Assembly (NCBI GenBank): GCA_963761615.1
Contig: CAVXGU010000003.1
Span: 310,001 to 374,000 of the forward strand
Source of the DNA: CAVXGU01 sp963761615
GTDB lineage: Bacteria; Acidobacteriota; Vicinamibacteria; Vicinamibacterales; CAVVIG01
Direction of reading: 5' to 3'
Length of the DNA stretch: 64,000 nt
Shown: piece by piece, positions 8,472 through 17,799 of the stretch
Position numbering within the stretch: the first letter of the stretch is position 1
Layout of the letters: each line of letters begins with the position of its first letter
The notes under the pieces: model-generated
What the model was told of the DNA's origin: nothing
Databases searched by the model: none
Seen by the model: only the letters and a program-made list of their open reading frames with translations
Position numbers and translations under genes: made by a program

Positions 8472-9581
8472 TCATCTTCTCTCCCAGCTCCTGCCCCCGT
8501 CCGCCGTCACCCACGTACCCCCATCGGCTGCATGGACCGAGGCCGTCCGAGCGTCCGTCGCCTGCACCCCGGTGAGGTCGACTCTGTCCGGCAGCGGGAC
8601 CGGCGTGAAGGTCCGGCCGTCGGCCGACAGCAGAACCGTTCCCGACTGGCCGACAATCCAGCAGGTGGACGCTGACGGCGCGGAGCCTGCGGCGAGCTGA
8701 GCGGTGCCGGTGAACACGGGGCTCCAGTTCGTGCCGCCGTCGGTCGTTCGTTCGACCGAGGGTCCGCTGATGCGCCAGCGAATCGAGGGATCCGGAGACG
8801 GGACCACGACGGCCGCGCCGGCGAAGAGGGTCCGCGGCGCCGACCCGCCCCCGGCGGGCGACTGCGCGCGAGTCTCGTCCTGCGCTGCCGGCGGCGGCGA
8901 CGCAACCGCCGCGCCCCCGACGATGCCGCCCGCTCCGCCCACACGGGCTGCAGCCGACGCTGCGGCCGCCGGCTCCGTGTTGGCGGGAGGCGCCGGCTCC
9001 GGCTGGCTCTTCGCGGCCATCGTGCGGTCCGCCTGCAGCCTGGACGGCGACTGCGGCGCTGGCGCCGCCGGAGGCGTTGACGGGGCCGCGGTCGATGGTT
9101 GCGCCGTCGACGCCGGCTGCGGCGCCTGCGCGGGCGGCGCGGCCTCGGGCGTCTTCGCCGCGTACGCCTCCCGCGTCACCTCCGCCGGCATCGTCGTCGC
9201 CGTTTGTCCGCCCGGTCTGACTGCAACCCAGATTGCGACCGCGGCCGCGGCCGCCGCGACGGGAACGAGCCACCCGAGCCAGCGCCGCCGCGGCGCCGGC
9301 TGTGCAGAAGGAGCAGCGGTCTGGATGACCGTGCCGATGACGGCGCGGCAGCGGGGGCAGTCGGCGGCGTGAGCCTGCGCGTCCTCGAGGGCGGTGCCCG
9401 ACAGGCTGCCATCGAGCCACGCGGCAATCGTCTCCGCGTCGAGGCACGACCCGGACGCGTCGCCCGCCGGCCCGCGGAGCGACTGCCGGAGCAGCCGGTC
9501 GATCGGCTCGTCGCTTCTGTCCGGACGGTTCACAGACTGGCCCTCATCCACTGGAACGATCCGTCGCGGCGTGTCTTGCAT
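8472..9581 (-). CDS. Anti-sigma factor: zinc-finger domain fused to BNR/Ycf48-like repeats
   Basis: 369 aa. Near residues 46-80 is a zf-HC2-type motif (CLDAETIAAWLDGSLSGTAL, then HAADCPRCRAVIG) that would hold a sigma factor inactive in the cytoplasm. A transmembrane helix follows (LGWLVPVAAAAAAVAIWVAV, around residue 102). A long Ala/Pro/Gln-rich linker then leads to a C-terminal domain with WRISGPSVERTTDGGTNWSP and WVTADGGRSWE, the Asp-box repeats of BNR/Ycf48-like propellers. The gene overlaps the end of the sigma-factor gene by 38 bases, the classic sigma/anti-sigma arrangement. The extracytoplasmic propeller may sense an envelope signal (inference). Confidence 0.8.
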   Translation of the reverse strand: MQDTPRRIVPVDEGQSVNRPDRSDEPIDRLLRQSLRGPAGDASGSCLDAETIAAWLDGSLSGTALEDAQAHAADCPRCRAVIGTVIQTAAPSAQPAPRRRWLGWLVPVAAAAAAVAIWVAVRPGGQTATTMPAEVTREAYAAKTPEAAPPAQAPQPASTAQPSTAAPSTPPAAPAPQSPSRLQADRTMAAKSQPEPAPPANTEPAAAASAAARVGGAGGIVGGAAVASPPPAAQDETRAQSPAGGGSAPRTLFAGAAVVVPSPDPSIRWRISGPSVERTTDGGTNWSPVFTGTAQLAAGSAPSASTCWIVGQSGTVLLSADGRTFTPVPLPDRVDLTGVQATDARTASVHAADGGTWVTADGGRSWERR

Positions 9582-10428
9582 TCGTCGGCGGCAACAGCAG
9601 CGTCCGGACGTCGAGCGCGCCCGCGTCCTCCGTCACGCACTCGAAGCACCTCGCGATCTCGGCGTCGGCGAGTCCGTCTTCATTCTTCAGCCGCCGCTCG
9701 ACGTCCTGTTTGATCGCCGTGCGTGTCCGCGCCAGGTGGCGCGAGGCCGTCGCCTCGTGCTCGCCGAGCAGCCGGCCGGTTTCGGCGAGTGTCATCTCGT
9801 CGGCATAGTAGCAGGCCAGGCGCAGCCGATCGCGCGGCGCCAGGGCCGCGACGGCCCGCTCGAGGGCGTGTCTGATGAGCGTCAGGTAGCGATGCCGATC
9901 CGGCTCGATCGCCGCTGGCGGAGCGGCGAGCGCGCCGGGCGACTCCTCCTCCGGCAGCGGAACCATGCGCCGGTGCGACCGCAGGCGATCGACATGCCGC
10001 TGCGCCAGCACGGCGCGCAGCCAGGTGGCCAGACTGCTGCGGCCGTGGAAGTAGCGGAAGAGTGACTGGCGTCCGGCGGCGCCCTCGCGCAGGCCGAACA
10101 GCTCGGCGTACAGCGAGTCCGCAATCTCACGTGCCCCGCCGTCCGGCGCCAGCGCGTCGGCGGCCCGGTACAGCGCGGGACGATGCTCGCGGACGAAGTG
10201 CTCCCAGGCGCCATCGTCGCCCTCCGCGCAGGCGCACGCGAGCGCCAGGTCCTCGAGGTGCAGGGAGCCCAGATAGCGCCCGAGCTCCTTCGCGTCGGGA
10301 TTGCGATCGCGAAACGCCCGCGACGCGCTGGCGTCCAGCGCCTCCCCGAACCGCTCGCGCGAGACGCGCCATCGCTCGCCCCTGGCCTGGCGATACAGAC
10401 GGTCGGCGAGCGGCCCGGCGATCCTCAA
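9544..10428 (-). CDS. Sigma-70 family RNA polymerase sigma factor (ECF-like)
   Basis: 294 aa. Region 2 lies around residues 70-150 (WEHFVREHRPALYRAADAL, then SLFRYFHGRSSLATWLRAVL). Region 4 lies around 185-235 (AVAALAPRDRLRLACYYADE, MTLAETGRLLGEHEATASRH), a helix-turn-helix for the -35 element. A Pro/Glu linker connects them. An additional 60-70 residue N-terminal extension and a short C-terminal tail carrying Cys (RCFECVTED) are unusual and might take part in control. The downstream overlapping gene encodes its probable anti-sigma factor. The start is the most upstream ATG of the open frame and is not certain. Confidence 0.82.
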   Translation of the reverse strand: MRIAGPLADRLYRQARGERWRVSRERFGEALDASASRAFRDRNPDAKELGRYLGSLHLEDLALACACAEGDDGAWEHFVREHRPALYRAADALAPDGGAREIADSLYAELFGLREGAAGRQSLFRYFHGRSSLATWLRAVLAQRHVDRLRSHRRMVPLPEEESPGALAAPPAAIEPDRHRYLTLIRHALERAVAALAPRDRLRLACYYADEMTLAETGRLLGEHEATASRHLARTRTAIKQDVERRLKNEDGLADAEIARCFECVTEDAGALDVRTLLLPPTNARHAATDRSSG

Positions 10429-10535
10429 CTCGAGTCCTCTGCGCTGAGGATCCCGGACTTGGCCCTCTTATGCAAGCGCCGAAAGCCCGGAGTGCAGGAT
10501 CGCCGACGTCCGAAGCCCGAAGGCCGAAACCTGTC

Positions 10536-10958
10536 TCACATGCCGCCGGGGATCAGCTTCCGCAGCGTGGTCTCCGTCTCGGCCGCGTCCTTCCGGGCGG
10601 CCGTGAGATCGTTCGTCGCCAGGCCCGCACTGGCGCTCTTCACCGCGCTCTCGAGCGTGGTCTTCGCGGCCGCCGCCGTCGCGTCCGGAATGGCGCCGTT
10701 GCCGATCGCCCCGCACGGATTGTCCGCGTCCAGATCGAAGCCCGTGCCCTTCGGGCCGACAAGGCAGTTCAGGACGTGGTGGAGGTGCATGTGCACCTGC
10801 TGGATGGTTGCCGCCTTTGCGGCGAAGCCCGCGTGATCGGCCGCCGTGGCGGCTTCCTTCGTGACGGTGGTGGCCGCCCAGGCGGTCGTCGAGAGCGCGA
10901 GCGCCACGAAGACGCCAATCCACAGCGGCCGTGCACATCGAATCGCGTTGCCAGTCAT
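10536..10958 (-). CDS. Small secreted His/Cys-containing protein of unknown function
   Basis: 140 aa. A signal peptide with h-region LWIGVFVALALSTTAWA is followed by a small helical domain. The HMHLHHVLNCLVGPKGTGFD segment, with four His and a Cys, and a later NPCG Cys could bind metal or haem, or the two Cys could form a disulfide. I do not recognise a named family. A short GC-rich repeat region separates it from the sigma-factor gene. Periplasmic location is inferred from the signal peptide. Confidence 0.65.
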   Translation of the reverse strand: MTGNAIRCARPLWIGVFVALALSTTAWAATTVTKEAATAADHAGFAAKAATIQQVHMHLHHVLNCLVGPKGTGFDLDADNPCGAIGNGAIPDATAAAAKTTLESAVKSASAGLATNDLTAARKDAAETETTLRKLIPGGM

Positions 10959-11053
10959 CTCTTCCTCCCCAAGATGAGACCGTGAACTCCATCGTCACGC
11001 CAAACCTCGGAGTGGTTCAAACACGACCGGAACGGCCCGCCAGCTGATCCATG

Positions 11054-11102
11054 CCGAGAGCCGAGAGCCGAGAGCCGAGAGCCGAGAGCCGAGAGCCGAG
11101 AG
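11054..11102. repeat. Tandem heptamer array (CCGAGAG x7)
   Basis: Seven exact copies of the 7-base unit CCGAGAG run from 11054 to 11102, followed by degenerate copies. Related short runs occur in the gaps near 10480-10520, 13361-13372 and 14292-14304. It sits just before the NHL-protein gene. Copy number of such arrays often varies. Confidence 0.9.
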
Positions 11103-11148
11103 CCTGAGGCCCGAAGCCCGACCAGGCGTAGAATGGGGGCCTCAATAC

Positions 11149-12289
11149 ATGAGAATCCGCCACCGTCCGGATCGCCCCGGTGCTCGCGCTGGGCCTGACT
11201 GCGCTCCTTGGCGCCCAGACGCCGTCGCCCTCGGTGGCGCGGGTGATTCTCGGGCCCGTCGGCCCCAGCCCGTACACGGTCGTCCGCGGCTGGGACAAGG
11301 CGCATGTCACGCCGGGCTTCGCGTGGGGCGGCAACTCGGGCATCTTCGCCGAGTCGCCCAGTCACATCTTCATCGCGCAGCGCGGCGAGTTCCGGCTCCC
11401 GCAGCCCCTGCCGGCCGGATACCTGGGGTTCGCGGGGTCGATCGGCCACAACGTTCTGAACGAGACCGCGGCGCGCGTCTGGAAGCACTGCCTGTTCGTG
11501 CTCGACGGCCACGGCAACGAGATCGAGACGTGGAGCCAGTGGGACGGGCTGTGCGAGGGCTCGGACGGCCCCGGGCCGCACCGCCTGCGCATCAGCCCCT
11601 ACGATCCGCAGCACCGCGTGTGGGTGGTCAACGAGACATTCAGCCAGATCTACGTTTTCTCGCACGATGGCAAGGCGCTGCTGATGACGCTCGGCGAGAA
11701 GGGCGTCGAGGGCGCGGACCACACGCACTTCGCCAAGCCGCAGGACGTCGCCTTTCTGCCAGACGGCCGTATCCTCGTCGCCGACGGCCTCGACAACAAC
11801 CGCATCGTCATCCTCGACCGGAACGGGAAGTACGTCTCGGAGTTCGGCAGCAAGGGCACGGGCCCCGGCCAGTTCCAGGGCGTGCACGCGGTGGCGGTCG
11901 GTCCCGACGGACTGATCTTCGCCCTCGATCGCTCCGGCGGACGCATCAACGTGTTCCGCACGACGAGCGATCCCGTGAAGGTGGACTACGTCGCGACGTG
12001 GTCGGGCTTCAGCCTGCCGCTCGATCTGATCGTGAACGACGATGCCCTGTGGCTGACGGATCTCAATCCGCTGCGGTTCATCAAGATGGACTTCGACGGC
12101 AACCGCCTCTACTCCTGGCTCGTCCCGAAGGATCTGCCCGACGGCTACCTGGAGGTGCACACTTTCACGGTGGATTCGGACCTGAACCTGTACGGCGGGG
12201 ACAACCAGTACGGGCGGACGCAGAAGTTCGTGCCGAAGCCGGACGCCGACCCGAAGCTGATCATCCACCCGCCCTGGCACGCGAACTGA
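11149..12289 (+). CDS. Secreted NHL-repeat beta-propeller protein, frameshift in the signal peptide
   Basis: About 379 aa if read from ATG 11149 with one correction. Uncorrected, that frame does not reach the mature protein and the first usable start is GTG 11180. If GAATC at 11153-11157 is read as GATC, the N-terminus becomes MRSATVRIAPVLALGLTALL, a textbook signal peptide. The mature protein has NHL-like units: RLRISPYDPQHRVWVVN, KPQDVAFLPDGRILVADGLD, VHAVAVGPDGLIFALDRSGG and LEVHTFTVDSDLNLYGGDN. It is a predicted exported propeller of unknown ligand. It is convergent with the esterase gene downstream (6 bases apart). Confidence 0.8.
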
Positions 12290-12295
12290 CGCGTC

Positions 12296-13339
12296 CTACC
12301 GGCCGCCCCCTGGCGCGGGCGTCGTCTCCATCTCCGGCGTGACGAATCCAACCGTCGTTCGCTTCGAGAGCATGCTGAAGAAGAGGAACACCTTCTCCAG
12401 GTGATCCGCGCCGCGGCGGATCCAGAACTCGTGGTCCATGCCGGGGAATTCCAGGTAGACGTGCGGTGCACCGACCGCCTGCAGTGCGGCCACCGAACGG
12501 CGCGAGACGGCGGGCGGGACAATCGAGTCCTTCGCGCCGTGCATGATCAGGAACGGGATCGCCTTGTAGGCGTCGGCCGCCGCCGCGTCGCGGATCCCGC
12601 CGGCGCCGGAAATCGCGGCCAGGCCGGCCCAGATGTCGGGGTGCTTGGCGCCGAGGTAGTAGACGCCCGCACCGCCCATCGAGTGGCCCATGAGGAAGAT
12701 CCGGTCGGCGTCGATCGTGTAGTGGTCGCGAATCAGCGTCAGCACCGTCATCGCATCCAGTTCCGAGAGCTCGCCGGTCGTGTAGTGCAATCCGTCGGCC
12801 TTCGTCTCCGAGGCCTCCACGGCGTCGCCCGCTCGCGCCCCCCACCAGCCCGACACGCTGAATCCCATCGGGGCAAGGACGATGAAGCCGTGGCGTTCGG
12901 CGAAGTCGACGGTCCCGTCGAACAGGATCTGCGCGAGCGGTGTGATGCCGAGGCCGTGGAGGTCCACGATGAGGGCCGACGCCGTGGCGGGCCGGTACGT
13001 CGTCGGCACGAAGAGCGTGAACGGCATAGCGGCGTTCGCCTCGGGCAGGCGGTACGTGCACTCGAGGATGCGCCGCTGCGACGGCGTGAGCGCCGGCTGC
13101 GCCGACCGGGGGATGCCGCGGAAGCCCTGCGAGATGTCCGGCTTCGGAATGCCCGGGATCGCCGTGCCGTCGTGATTGATGTTCGGCGTCCCCGCGCTCG
13201 CCGTGGCGTGCCCGGCCGTGACCGGCGCGCAGTGGAGCCCTGGCGCAGGGGTTGGCGCCTGTGCCCACGCGGTGGTGGCGAAGAGAAGGGCTGTAAGACC
13301 CGCGAGCAGGCGGCATCGCTTCGACATATTGCCGAGCAT
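12296..13339 (-). CDS. Secreted alpha/beta hydrolase (poly-hydroxyalkanoate depolymerase/esterase-like)
   Basis: 347 aa from ATG 13339 (ATG 13327 is an alternative). A signal peptide is visible (LLAGLTALLFATTAWAQ). The catalytic machinery is that of an extracellular esterase: SALIVDLHGLG oxyanion strand, nucleophile elbow FLMGHSMGGAG, acid in LIMHGAKDSIVP and His in FPGMDHEFW. The layout resembles PHB-depolymerase and feruloyl-esterase-like enzymes; the substrate is not identifiable. The gene is divergent from the SigJ-like gene with only about 70 bases between them. Confidence 0.82.
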   Translation of the reverse strand: MLGNMSKRCRLLAGLTALLFATTAWAQAPTPAPGLHCAPVTAGHATASAGTPNINHDGTAIPGIPKPDISQGFRGIPRSAQPALTPSQRRILECTYRLPEANAAMPFTLFVPTTYRPATASALIVDLHGLGITPLAQILFDGTVDFAERHGFIVLAPMGFSVSGWWGARAGDAVEASETKADGLHYTTGELSELDAMTVLTLIRDHYTIDADRIFLMGHSMGGAGVYYLGAKHPDIWAGLAAISGAGGIRDAAAADAYKAIPFLIMHGAKDSIVPPAVSRRSVAALQAVGAPHVYLEFPGMDHEFWIRRGADHLEKVFLFFSMLSKRTTVGFVTPEMETTPAPGGGR

Positions 13340-13420
13340 GATACCGTCCCGGCCCCGGCCCGGAGCCGAGAGCCGCGGGGCTGTCACACCCGGCCGCGCC
13401 GCCCGTCTATGCTGGAGACC

Positions 13421-14291
13421 ATGAAACCCGTGAGCCCCGTCGAGCCTTCGGCCGCCGCCTTCGAGCGGCTTCGTGGCCGCCTGTTCGGCCTTGCCTATCG
13501 GATGCTCGGCTCCCGCGCCGAGGCCGAGGACATCGTCCAGGAGGCGTACTTGAGGTGGCATCAGGCGCAAGGGCGGGGCGTCGAGAGTCCGGAGGCGTGG
13601 CTGGTGACGGCGACGAGTCGGCTGGCGATCGAATCGGCTGCGGCGGCTCAAGACGGAGCGCGAGGCCTACGCCGGCCCCTGGCTGCCCGAGCCGATCGTG
13701 GAGCCGGCAGGGCCCGATCGCGATCTGGATCTGGCCGAGGACCTCTCGATCGCGTTCATGACCCTGCTCGAGCGCCTGGCGCCGGAGGAGCGCGCGGCAT
13801 TCCTGCTGCACGACGTCTTCGACGTGGGCTACGGCGAGATCGCGTCGACGCTCGATCGGAGCGAATCGGCGTGCCGGCAGGTCGTCCATCGCGCCCGCGA
13901 GCGCGTGCGCGGGGAGCGGAAGCGCTTCGAGGCGACCGAGCAGGCGCGCTCGGAGCTGCTCGGCAAGTTCCTGGCGGCAATGGAGGCGCGGGACGAGCGC
14001 GCGCTCGCGTCGCTCTTCGCGCCCGATGCCACCTGGACCGCCGACGGCGGCGGCCGCGTCGCCGCCTCGCCCGCACCGATCGTCGGCGCCCAGCGGATCG
14101 CGAAGCTCGTCGTCGGTTTGCGCGAGAAATTCTGGGCGAAGGACCGACGCTTCGAGATTGCCACGGTCAATGGCGAGGCCGGCCTCTGCGTCCGCGACGG
14201 CGATCGGCTGACCGCCGTCATGACCATCGCCACCGACGGGGACCGCATCCTGAACGTCTACGCAGTGGTGAACCCGAACAAGCTCTCTTAG
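13421..14291 (+). CDS. SigJ-like ECF sigma factor with SnoaL-like C-terminal domain, one frameshift
   Basis: About 289 aa after one correction. The first part (from ATG 13421, GGAG at 13413-13416; ATG 13409 is an alternative) shows FERLRGRLFGLAYRMLGSRA and AEDIVQEAYLRWHQ, sigma region 2. The frame breaks at 13631-13635. Reading GAATC as GATC restores IDRLRRLKTEREAYAGPWLP, a hallmark of SigJ-type factors. The second part has region 4 (EERAAFLLHDVFDVGYGEIA) and a SnoaL-like domain (FLAAMEARDERALASLFAPD, VNGEAGLCVRDGDRLTAVMT). Members of this group often lie beside a carboxymuconolactone-decarboxylase-like gene, as here. Confidence 0.85.
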
Positions 14292-14357
14292 TCCGAGAGC
14301 CGAGAGCCGGTCACACCCTGCACCCCTCGCGCGTCTTCTTTGTACAACGCGATTCAC

Positions 14358-14366
14358 AAAGGAGAA
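14358..14366 (+). promoter_or_regulatory. Ribosome binding site of the AhpD-like gene
   Basis: AAAGGAGAA lies 6 bases before the ATG at 14373. It selects that start over the upstream in-frame ATG at 14340. Confidence 0.75.
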
Positions 14367-14372
14367 CCGACG

Positions 14373-14837
14373 ATGAAGCCTCGTATCAACATTCCCGCCT
14401 ACCTCGACACGCCGCTCGGCCGGTCGCTGCTGAGCTTCTCGAACGAGGCGCACGCCAGCCTGGATCCGACGCTGTTCCATCTGGTCCAGATCCGGGCGTC
14501 GCAGATCAACGGCTGCGCCTACTGCATCGACATGCACACCAAGGACGCGCGCGCCGCCGGCGAGACCGAACAGCGGATCTACGCGCTGGACGCGTGGCGC
14601 GAGACGCCGTTCTTCAGCGACCGCGAGCGCGCGGCGCTCGAGTGGACCGAGGCCGTGACGCGCGTCGCCGACACGCACGTGCCGGATGAGGTCTACGCGC
14701 GCGTGTCGGCCGAGTTCAGCGAGAAGGAGCTCGTGGCGCTGACCGTCGGCGTGGCGGTCATCAACACGTGGAACCGTGTCGCCATCTCCTTCCGCGCGCC
14801 GGCGGGCACGTACCAGCCGAAGGCCGCTGCGGCGTGA
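14373..14837 (+). CDS. Carboxymuconolactone decarboxylase-family (AhpD-like) protein
   Basis: 154 aa from ATG 14373. The redox motif CAYCIDMH (Cys-x2-Cys with a following His) is intact in QINGCAYCIDMHTKDARAAG. The rest is the all-helical AhpD/CMD fold (ERAALEWTEAVTRVADTHVP, ELVALTVGVAVINTWNRVAI). Such proteins act as small thiol peroxidase-like alkylhydroperoxidases in the cytoplasm. The pairing with the preceding SigJ-like sigma factor suggests a stress-response module. The exact substrate is unknown. Confidence 0.9.
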   Translation: MKPRINIPAYLDTPLGRSLLSFSNEAHASLDPTLFHLVQIRASQINGCAYCIDMHTKDARAAGETEQRIYALDAWRETPFFSDRERAALEWTEAVTRVADTHVPDEVYARVSAEFSEKELVALTVGVAVINTWNRVAISFRAPAGTYQPKAAAA

Positions 14838-15046
14838 GCAGGAAATTCATGAGCTGATTACACTTCCTTCTCTCGCGCGACACTCCTGCAACGCGCACGC
14901 GACGGTGTCGGCCCGGTTCTTCGGATCCGGCGGCGGCACGTCGCGTGCACGCGCGTGTGCGCATCCGGACGATCGCTCGCCGCGATTTCGCTTACGGACG
15001 AGTTGCGTTGCGGCGCCAGGCAGCCGATAACATCCGGAACACGCCG
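14838..15046. other. Intergenic region before the CHASE-GGDEF-EAL gene
   Basis: About 210 bases with no gene recognised. The next protein is taken to start at ATG 15047, because the upstream in-frame extension to 14945 is arginine-rich and breaks the hydrophobic N-terminus. No clear promoter or RNA motif was seen. Confidence 0.3.
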
Positions 15047-17386
15047 ATGACGTTCCCGCCCACTCCCGCGGCGCGCTGGCTCCGCTTCGTCACCCGCCGA
15101 TGGATGCCGGGCACGCTGCTCGCCGTCGCGTGTCTGCTGTCCGTGCTGGCCAGCCGCTACGTCGCATCGACCACGCAGGCCCGCGCGCGGGCGCAGTTCC
15201 TGACCGAGGCGACGCAGGTCCGCGATCGGATCCAGTTCGGGCTCGCCGGCTACGTCGACGTCGTGCGGACCGGCGCGGCGCTGCTGGCCGCGCGCAGCGA
15301 GATGAACTTCGCGGAGTTCCGGGCGTTCGTGGCCGGCCTGAAGCTCCACGAGCGATATCCGATCATCCGGAGCCTCGGGTTCGCGCAGCGGGTGGCGCAG
15401 CCGCGGCTCGCCTCGTTCGTCCGCCTGGCGCGCCTCGACGGCATCACCGGCATGCGGGTGTGGCCCGCCGGCTCGCGCGACGAGTACTATCCCGTCGTGC
15501 TCATGGAGCCGGTGGACCAGGGCAACGCGCAGGACGTCGGCTTCGACTTCGCGACCGACGCCATGCTCCTGGCCGCCATGGACCGGGCGCGCGACTCGGG
15601 AGGGCCCGTCGCGTCCGGCGAGCTCCCCGAGGGCCGGCCGATGGCCGACGGTTCGCCGTCGACGAGCTTCGTGCTGGTCCCGATCTACGCCGTGCGGGCA
15701 CCCGTCGACACGACCGAGCAGCGGCGGCAGGCGCTGCTCGGGTTCGTGTTCGGATCGTTCCGCATGTCGGATCTCGTCCGGGGCATCGTGCCGCCGTCGA
15801 CCGCCCTCGACGTGGACATCTACGACCGCCCCGAGGGCGCCGGCGCCGGGTCGGTCGCGCTGTCGGTGACCGGCGCGAACCGGTTCGAGTCGCGCCAGCC
15901 CATCCAGGTGGCCGATCACGAGTGGCTCGCCGACGTGCGGTCGACCGTTCCCGCGCCGGCGACCGGGTGGTGGCTCGATCCCGCGACGCTCGCCGGCGGC
16001 CTGCTGCTGTCGGGGATGCTGTTCCTCATCACCTGGACGCAGGTACGGGCGCACGAGGCGGCGGAGCGCCACGAGGCGGAGCTGCAGAAGCTCGCGCGGC
16101 TCGACCACCTCACCGGCCTGCCGAACCGGGCGCTGTTCGGCGAGCACCTGACCAAGGCGATCGCGCTCGCCCGCCGCCACAACACCTGCGTGGCCGTGGT
16201 GTTCGTCGACGTGGACCGCTTCAAGCACGTGAACGACTCGCACGGGCACGCGGTCGGCGACCTGCTCCTCCAGTCGGTCGCCCGGCGCCTGGTGGGGTCC
16301 GTGCGCGGCTCGGACACGGTGAGCCGCCATGGCGGCGACGAGTTCGTACTCCTGCTCACCGACATCCACGCGGGCGACCGGGGGGCGGGGCGCATCCTGA
16401 ACATGATCGAGACGCTCACGGCGCCCCACGAGGTCGCCGGCCACGCCGTGCGCTCGACCGTGAGCATCGGGATCAGCATGTTCCCCGACGATGGGGAGGA
16501 TGCCGAGACGCTGATTCGGTCCGCCGACACGGCGATGTACCAGGCCAAGGAGCGGGGCCGGAACAACTACCAGTTCTTCACGCCGGAGATGAACGCGCGC
16601 GCGATCGAGCGGCGGTGGATCGAGATGGAGCTCCGTCGCGCGGTCGAGTCCGGGCAGTTCGTGCTGCACTACCAGCCGAAGATCGACCTCGGGACCGGGC
16701 GCATGACGGGCGCCGAGGCGCTCGTGCGCTGGGTCAGTCCAGACCGCGGGCTCATCGCGCCCGGGTCCTTCGTGCCGATCGCGGAGGAGTGCGGGCTCAT
16801 CGTGCCGATCGGGCAGTGGGTGCTGCGCGAGGCGTGCCGTCAGGCACGGGCGTGGCCGGCGGCCGGCGGGGGTCTGCCCGTGGCCGTCAACATCTCCGCC
16901 ATCGAGCTGCGCGACCGGGCGTTCGTCGACAACCTGCGGTCGGTGCTCGAGGAGACCGGCCTGGCGCCGGATCGCCTCGAGATCGAGCTGACCGAGAGCA
17001 TCCTGATGGACAACGCCGCCTGGTCCACGTCGGTGCTGCGGGACCTCAAGGACCTGGGCGTGACGATCGCGCTGGACGACTTCGGCACCGGCTACTCGAG
17101 CCTCAGCTACCTGCGCCGGTTCCCGGTGGACGTCCTCAAGGTGGATCAGTCGTTCGTGCAGGAGATCAACGGCGGGTCCCACGAGCGGTCCATCGTGAGC
17201 GCCATCATCAGCATGGCGCGCAGCCTGCGGCAGCGGGTGATTGCCGAGGGCGTGGAGACCGCGCAGCAGCTCGAGTTCCTGCAGGAACAGCAGTGCGGCG
17301 AAGGGCAGGGCTTCTACTTCAGCCGTCCGCTCGAGGCCGACGAGTTCAGCAGTTACCTGTCCGATCGCCCCGACCGTGTAGTCTAG
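15047..17386 (+). CDS. CHASE-GGDEF-EAL cyclic-di-GMP signalling protein
   Basis: 779 aa. A first membrane helix (GTLLAVACLLSVLASRYVA, about 19-37) is followed by an extracytoplasmic CHASE sensor domain (FRAFVAGLKLHERYPIIRSL). A second helix comes near 310-335 (LAGGLLLSGMLFLITW). The GGDEF domain has an intact SRHGGDEF with an upstream RGSD that fits the inhibitory I-site. The EAL domain keeps AEALVRW and DDFGTGYSSLSYL, so both cyclase and phosphodiesterase activities are possible. It would convert a periplasmic signal into a c-di-GMP change. It appears to be its own transcription unit, with the short DUF488 gene following 33 bases later. Confidence 0.93.
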   Translation: MTFPPTPAARWLRFVTRRWMPGTLLAVACLLSVLASRYVASTTQARARAQFLTEATQVRDRIQFGLAGYVDVVRTGAALLAARSEMNFAEFRAFVAGLKLHERYPIIRSLGFAQRVAQPRLASFVRLARLDGITGMRVWPAGSRDEYYPVVLMEPVDQGNAQDVGFDFATDAMLLAAMDRARDSGGPVASGELPEGRPMADGSPSTSFVLVPIYAVRAPVDTTEQRRQALLGFVFGSFRMSDLVRGIVPPSTALDVDIYDRPEGAGAGSVALSVTGANRFESRQPIQVADHEWLADVRSTVPAPATGWWLDPATLAGGLLLSGMLFLITWTQVRAHEAAERHEAELQKLARLDHLTGLPNRALFGEHLTKAIALARRHNTCVAVVFVDVDRFKHVNDSHGHAVGDLLLQSVARRLVGSVRGSDTVSRHGGDEFVLLLTDIHAGDRGAGRILNMIETLTAPHEVAGHAVRSTVSIGISMFPDDGEDAETLIRSADTAMYQAKERGRNNYQFFTPEMNARAIERRWIEMELRRAVESGQFVLHYQPKIDLGTGRMTGAEALVRWVSPDRGLIAPGSFVPIAEECGLIVPIGQWVLREACRQARAWPAAGGGLPVAVNISAIELRDRAFVDNLRSVLEETGLAPDRLEIELTESILMDNAAWSTSVLRDLKDLGVTIALDDFGTGYSSLSYLRRFPVDVLKVDQSFVQEINGGSHERSIVSAIISMARSLRQRVIAEGVETAQQLEFLQEQQCGEGQGFYFSRPLEADEFSSYLSDRPDRVV

Positions 17387-17419
17387 GGGGCGTGGCGGTC
17401 TCGGGCCCGCCGCGATCTC

Positions 17420-17740
17420 ATGCTGCGCACCAAGTCCGTCCACGGCGCGATCGATCCGAAGCGGGATGGCCTGCGCATTCTCGCCTCGCGCTTCCGCGGC
17501 CGGGGCATGCCGGCCACGTGGGCCCAGTTCCGCCGAGACTTCGAGCGGGAGCTCTTCATGGACGGCCCGATCGACGCCCGCAGCCGGACCATCAGGAATC
17601 ACGGCCAGAAGTTCACCCTTCGGCTGATCAAGACGCTGGCGCGGGACGGGAACGTGACGCTGCTGTGCCAGTGCGCGGAGGACGAGGAGCTCTGCCACCG
17701 GCACGTGCTGCGATCCCTGATCGCGAGCAGTCGAGTCTGA
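17420..17740 (+). CDS. DUF488-family protein
   Basis: 106 aa. The C-terminal half carries the DUF488 signature with paired Cys/His residues (NVTLLCQCAEDEELCHRHVL), and the family length of 100-130 aa fits. The N-terminal part (SVHGAIDPKRDGLRILASRF, RGRGMPATWAQ) also fits short DUF488 proteins. The family function is not established. It lies between the c-di-GMP gene and the dehydrogenase gene on the same strand. Confidence 0.8.
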   Translation: MLRTKSVHGAIDPKRDGLRILASRFRGRGMPATWAQFRRDFERELFMDGPIDARSRTIRNHGQKFTLRLIKTLARDGNVTLLCQCAEDEELCHRHVLRSLIASSRV

Positions 17741-17799
17741 GCCGCGTCTCCCACGAATACGTCAACAGGGATGCTCCTCAGGACTACGCTAGACACCAG

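Noticed and set aside
14945..15046. N-terminal extension of the CHASE-GGDEF-EAL protein
   Set aside because: The added residues are Arg-rich and precede a normal signal-anchor start at 15047.
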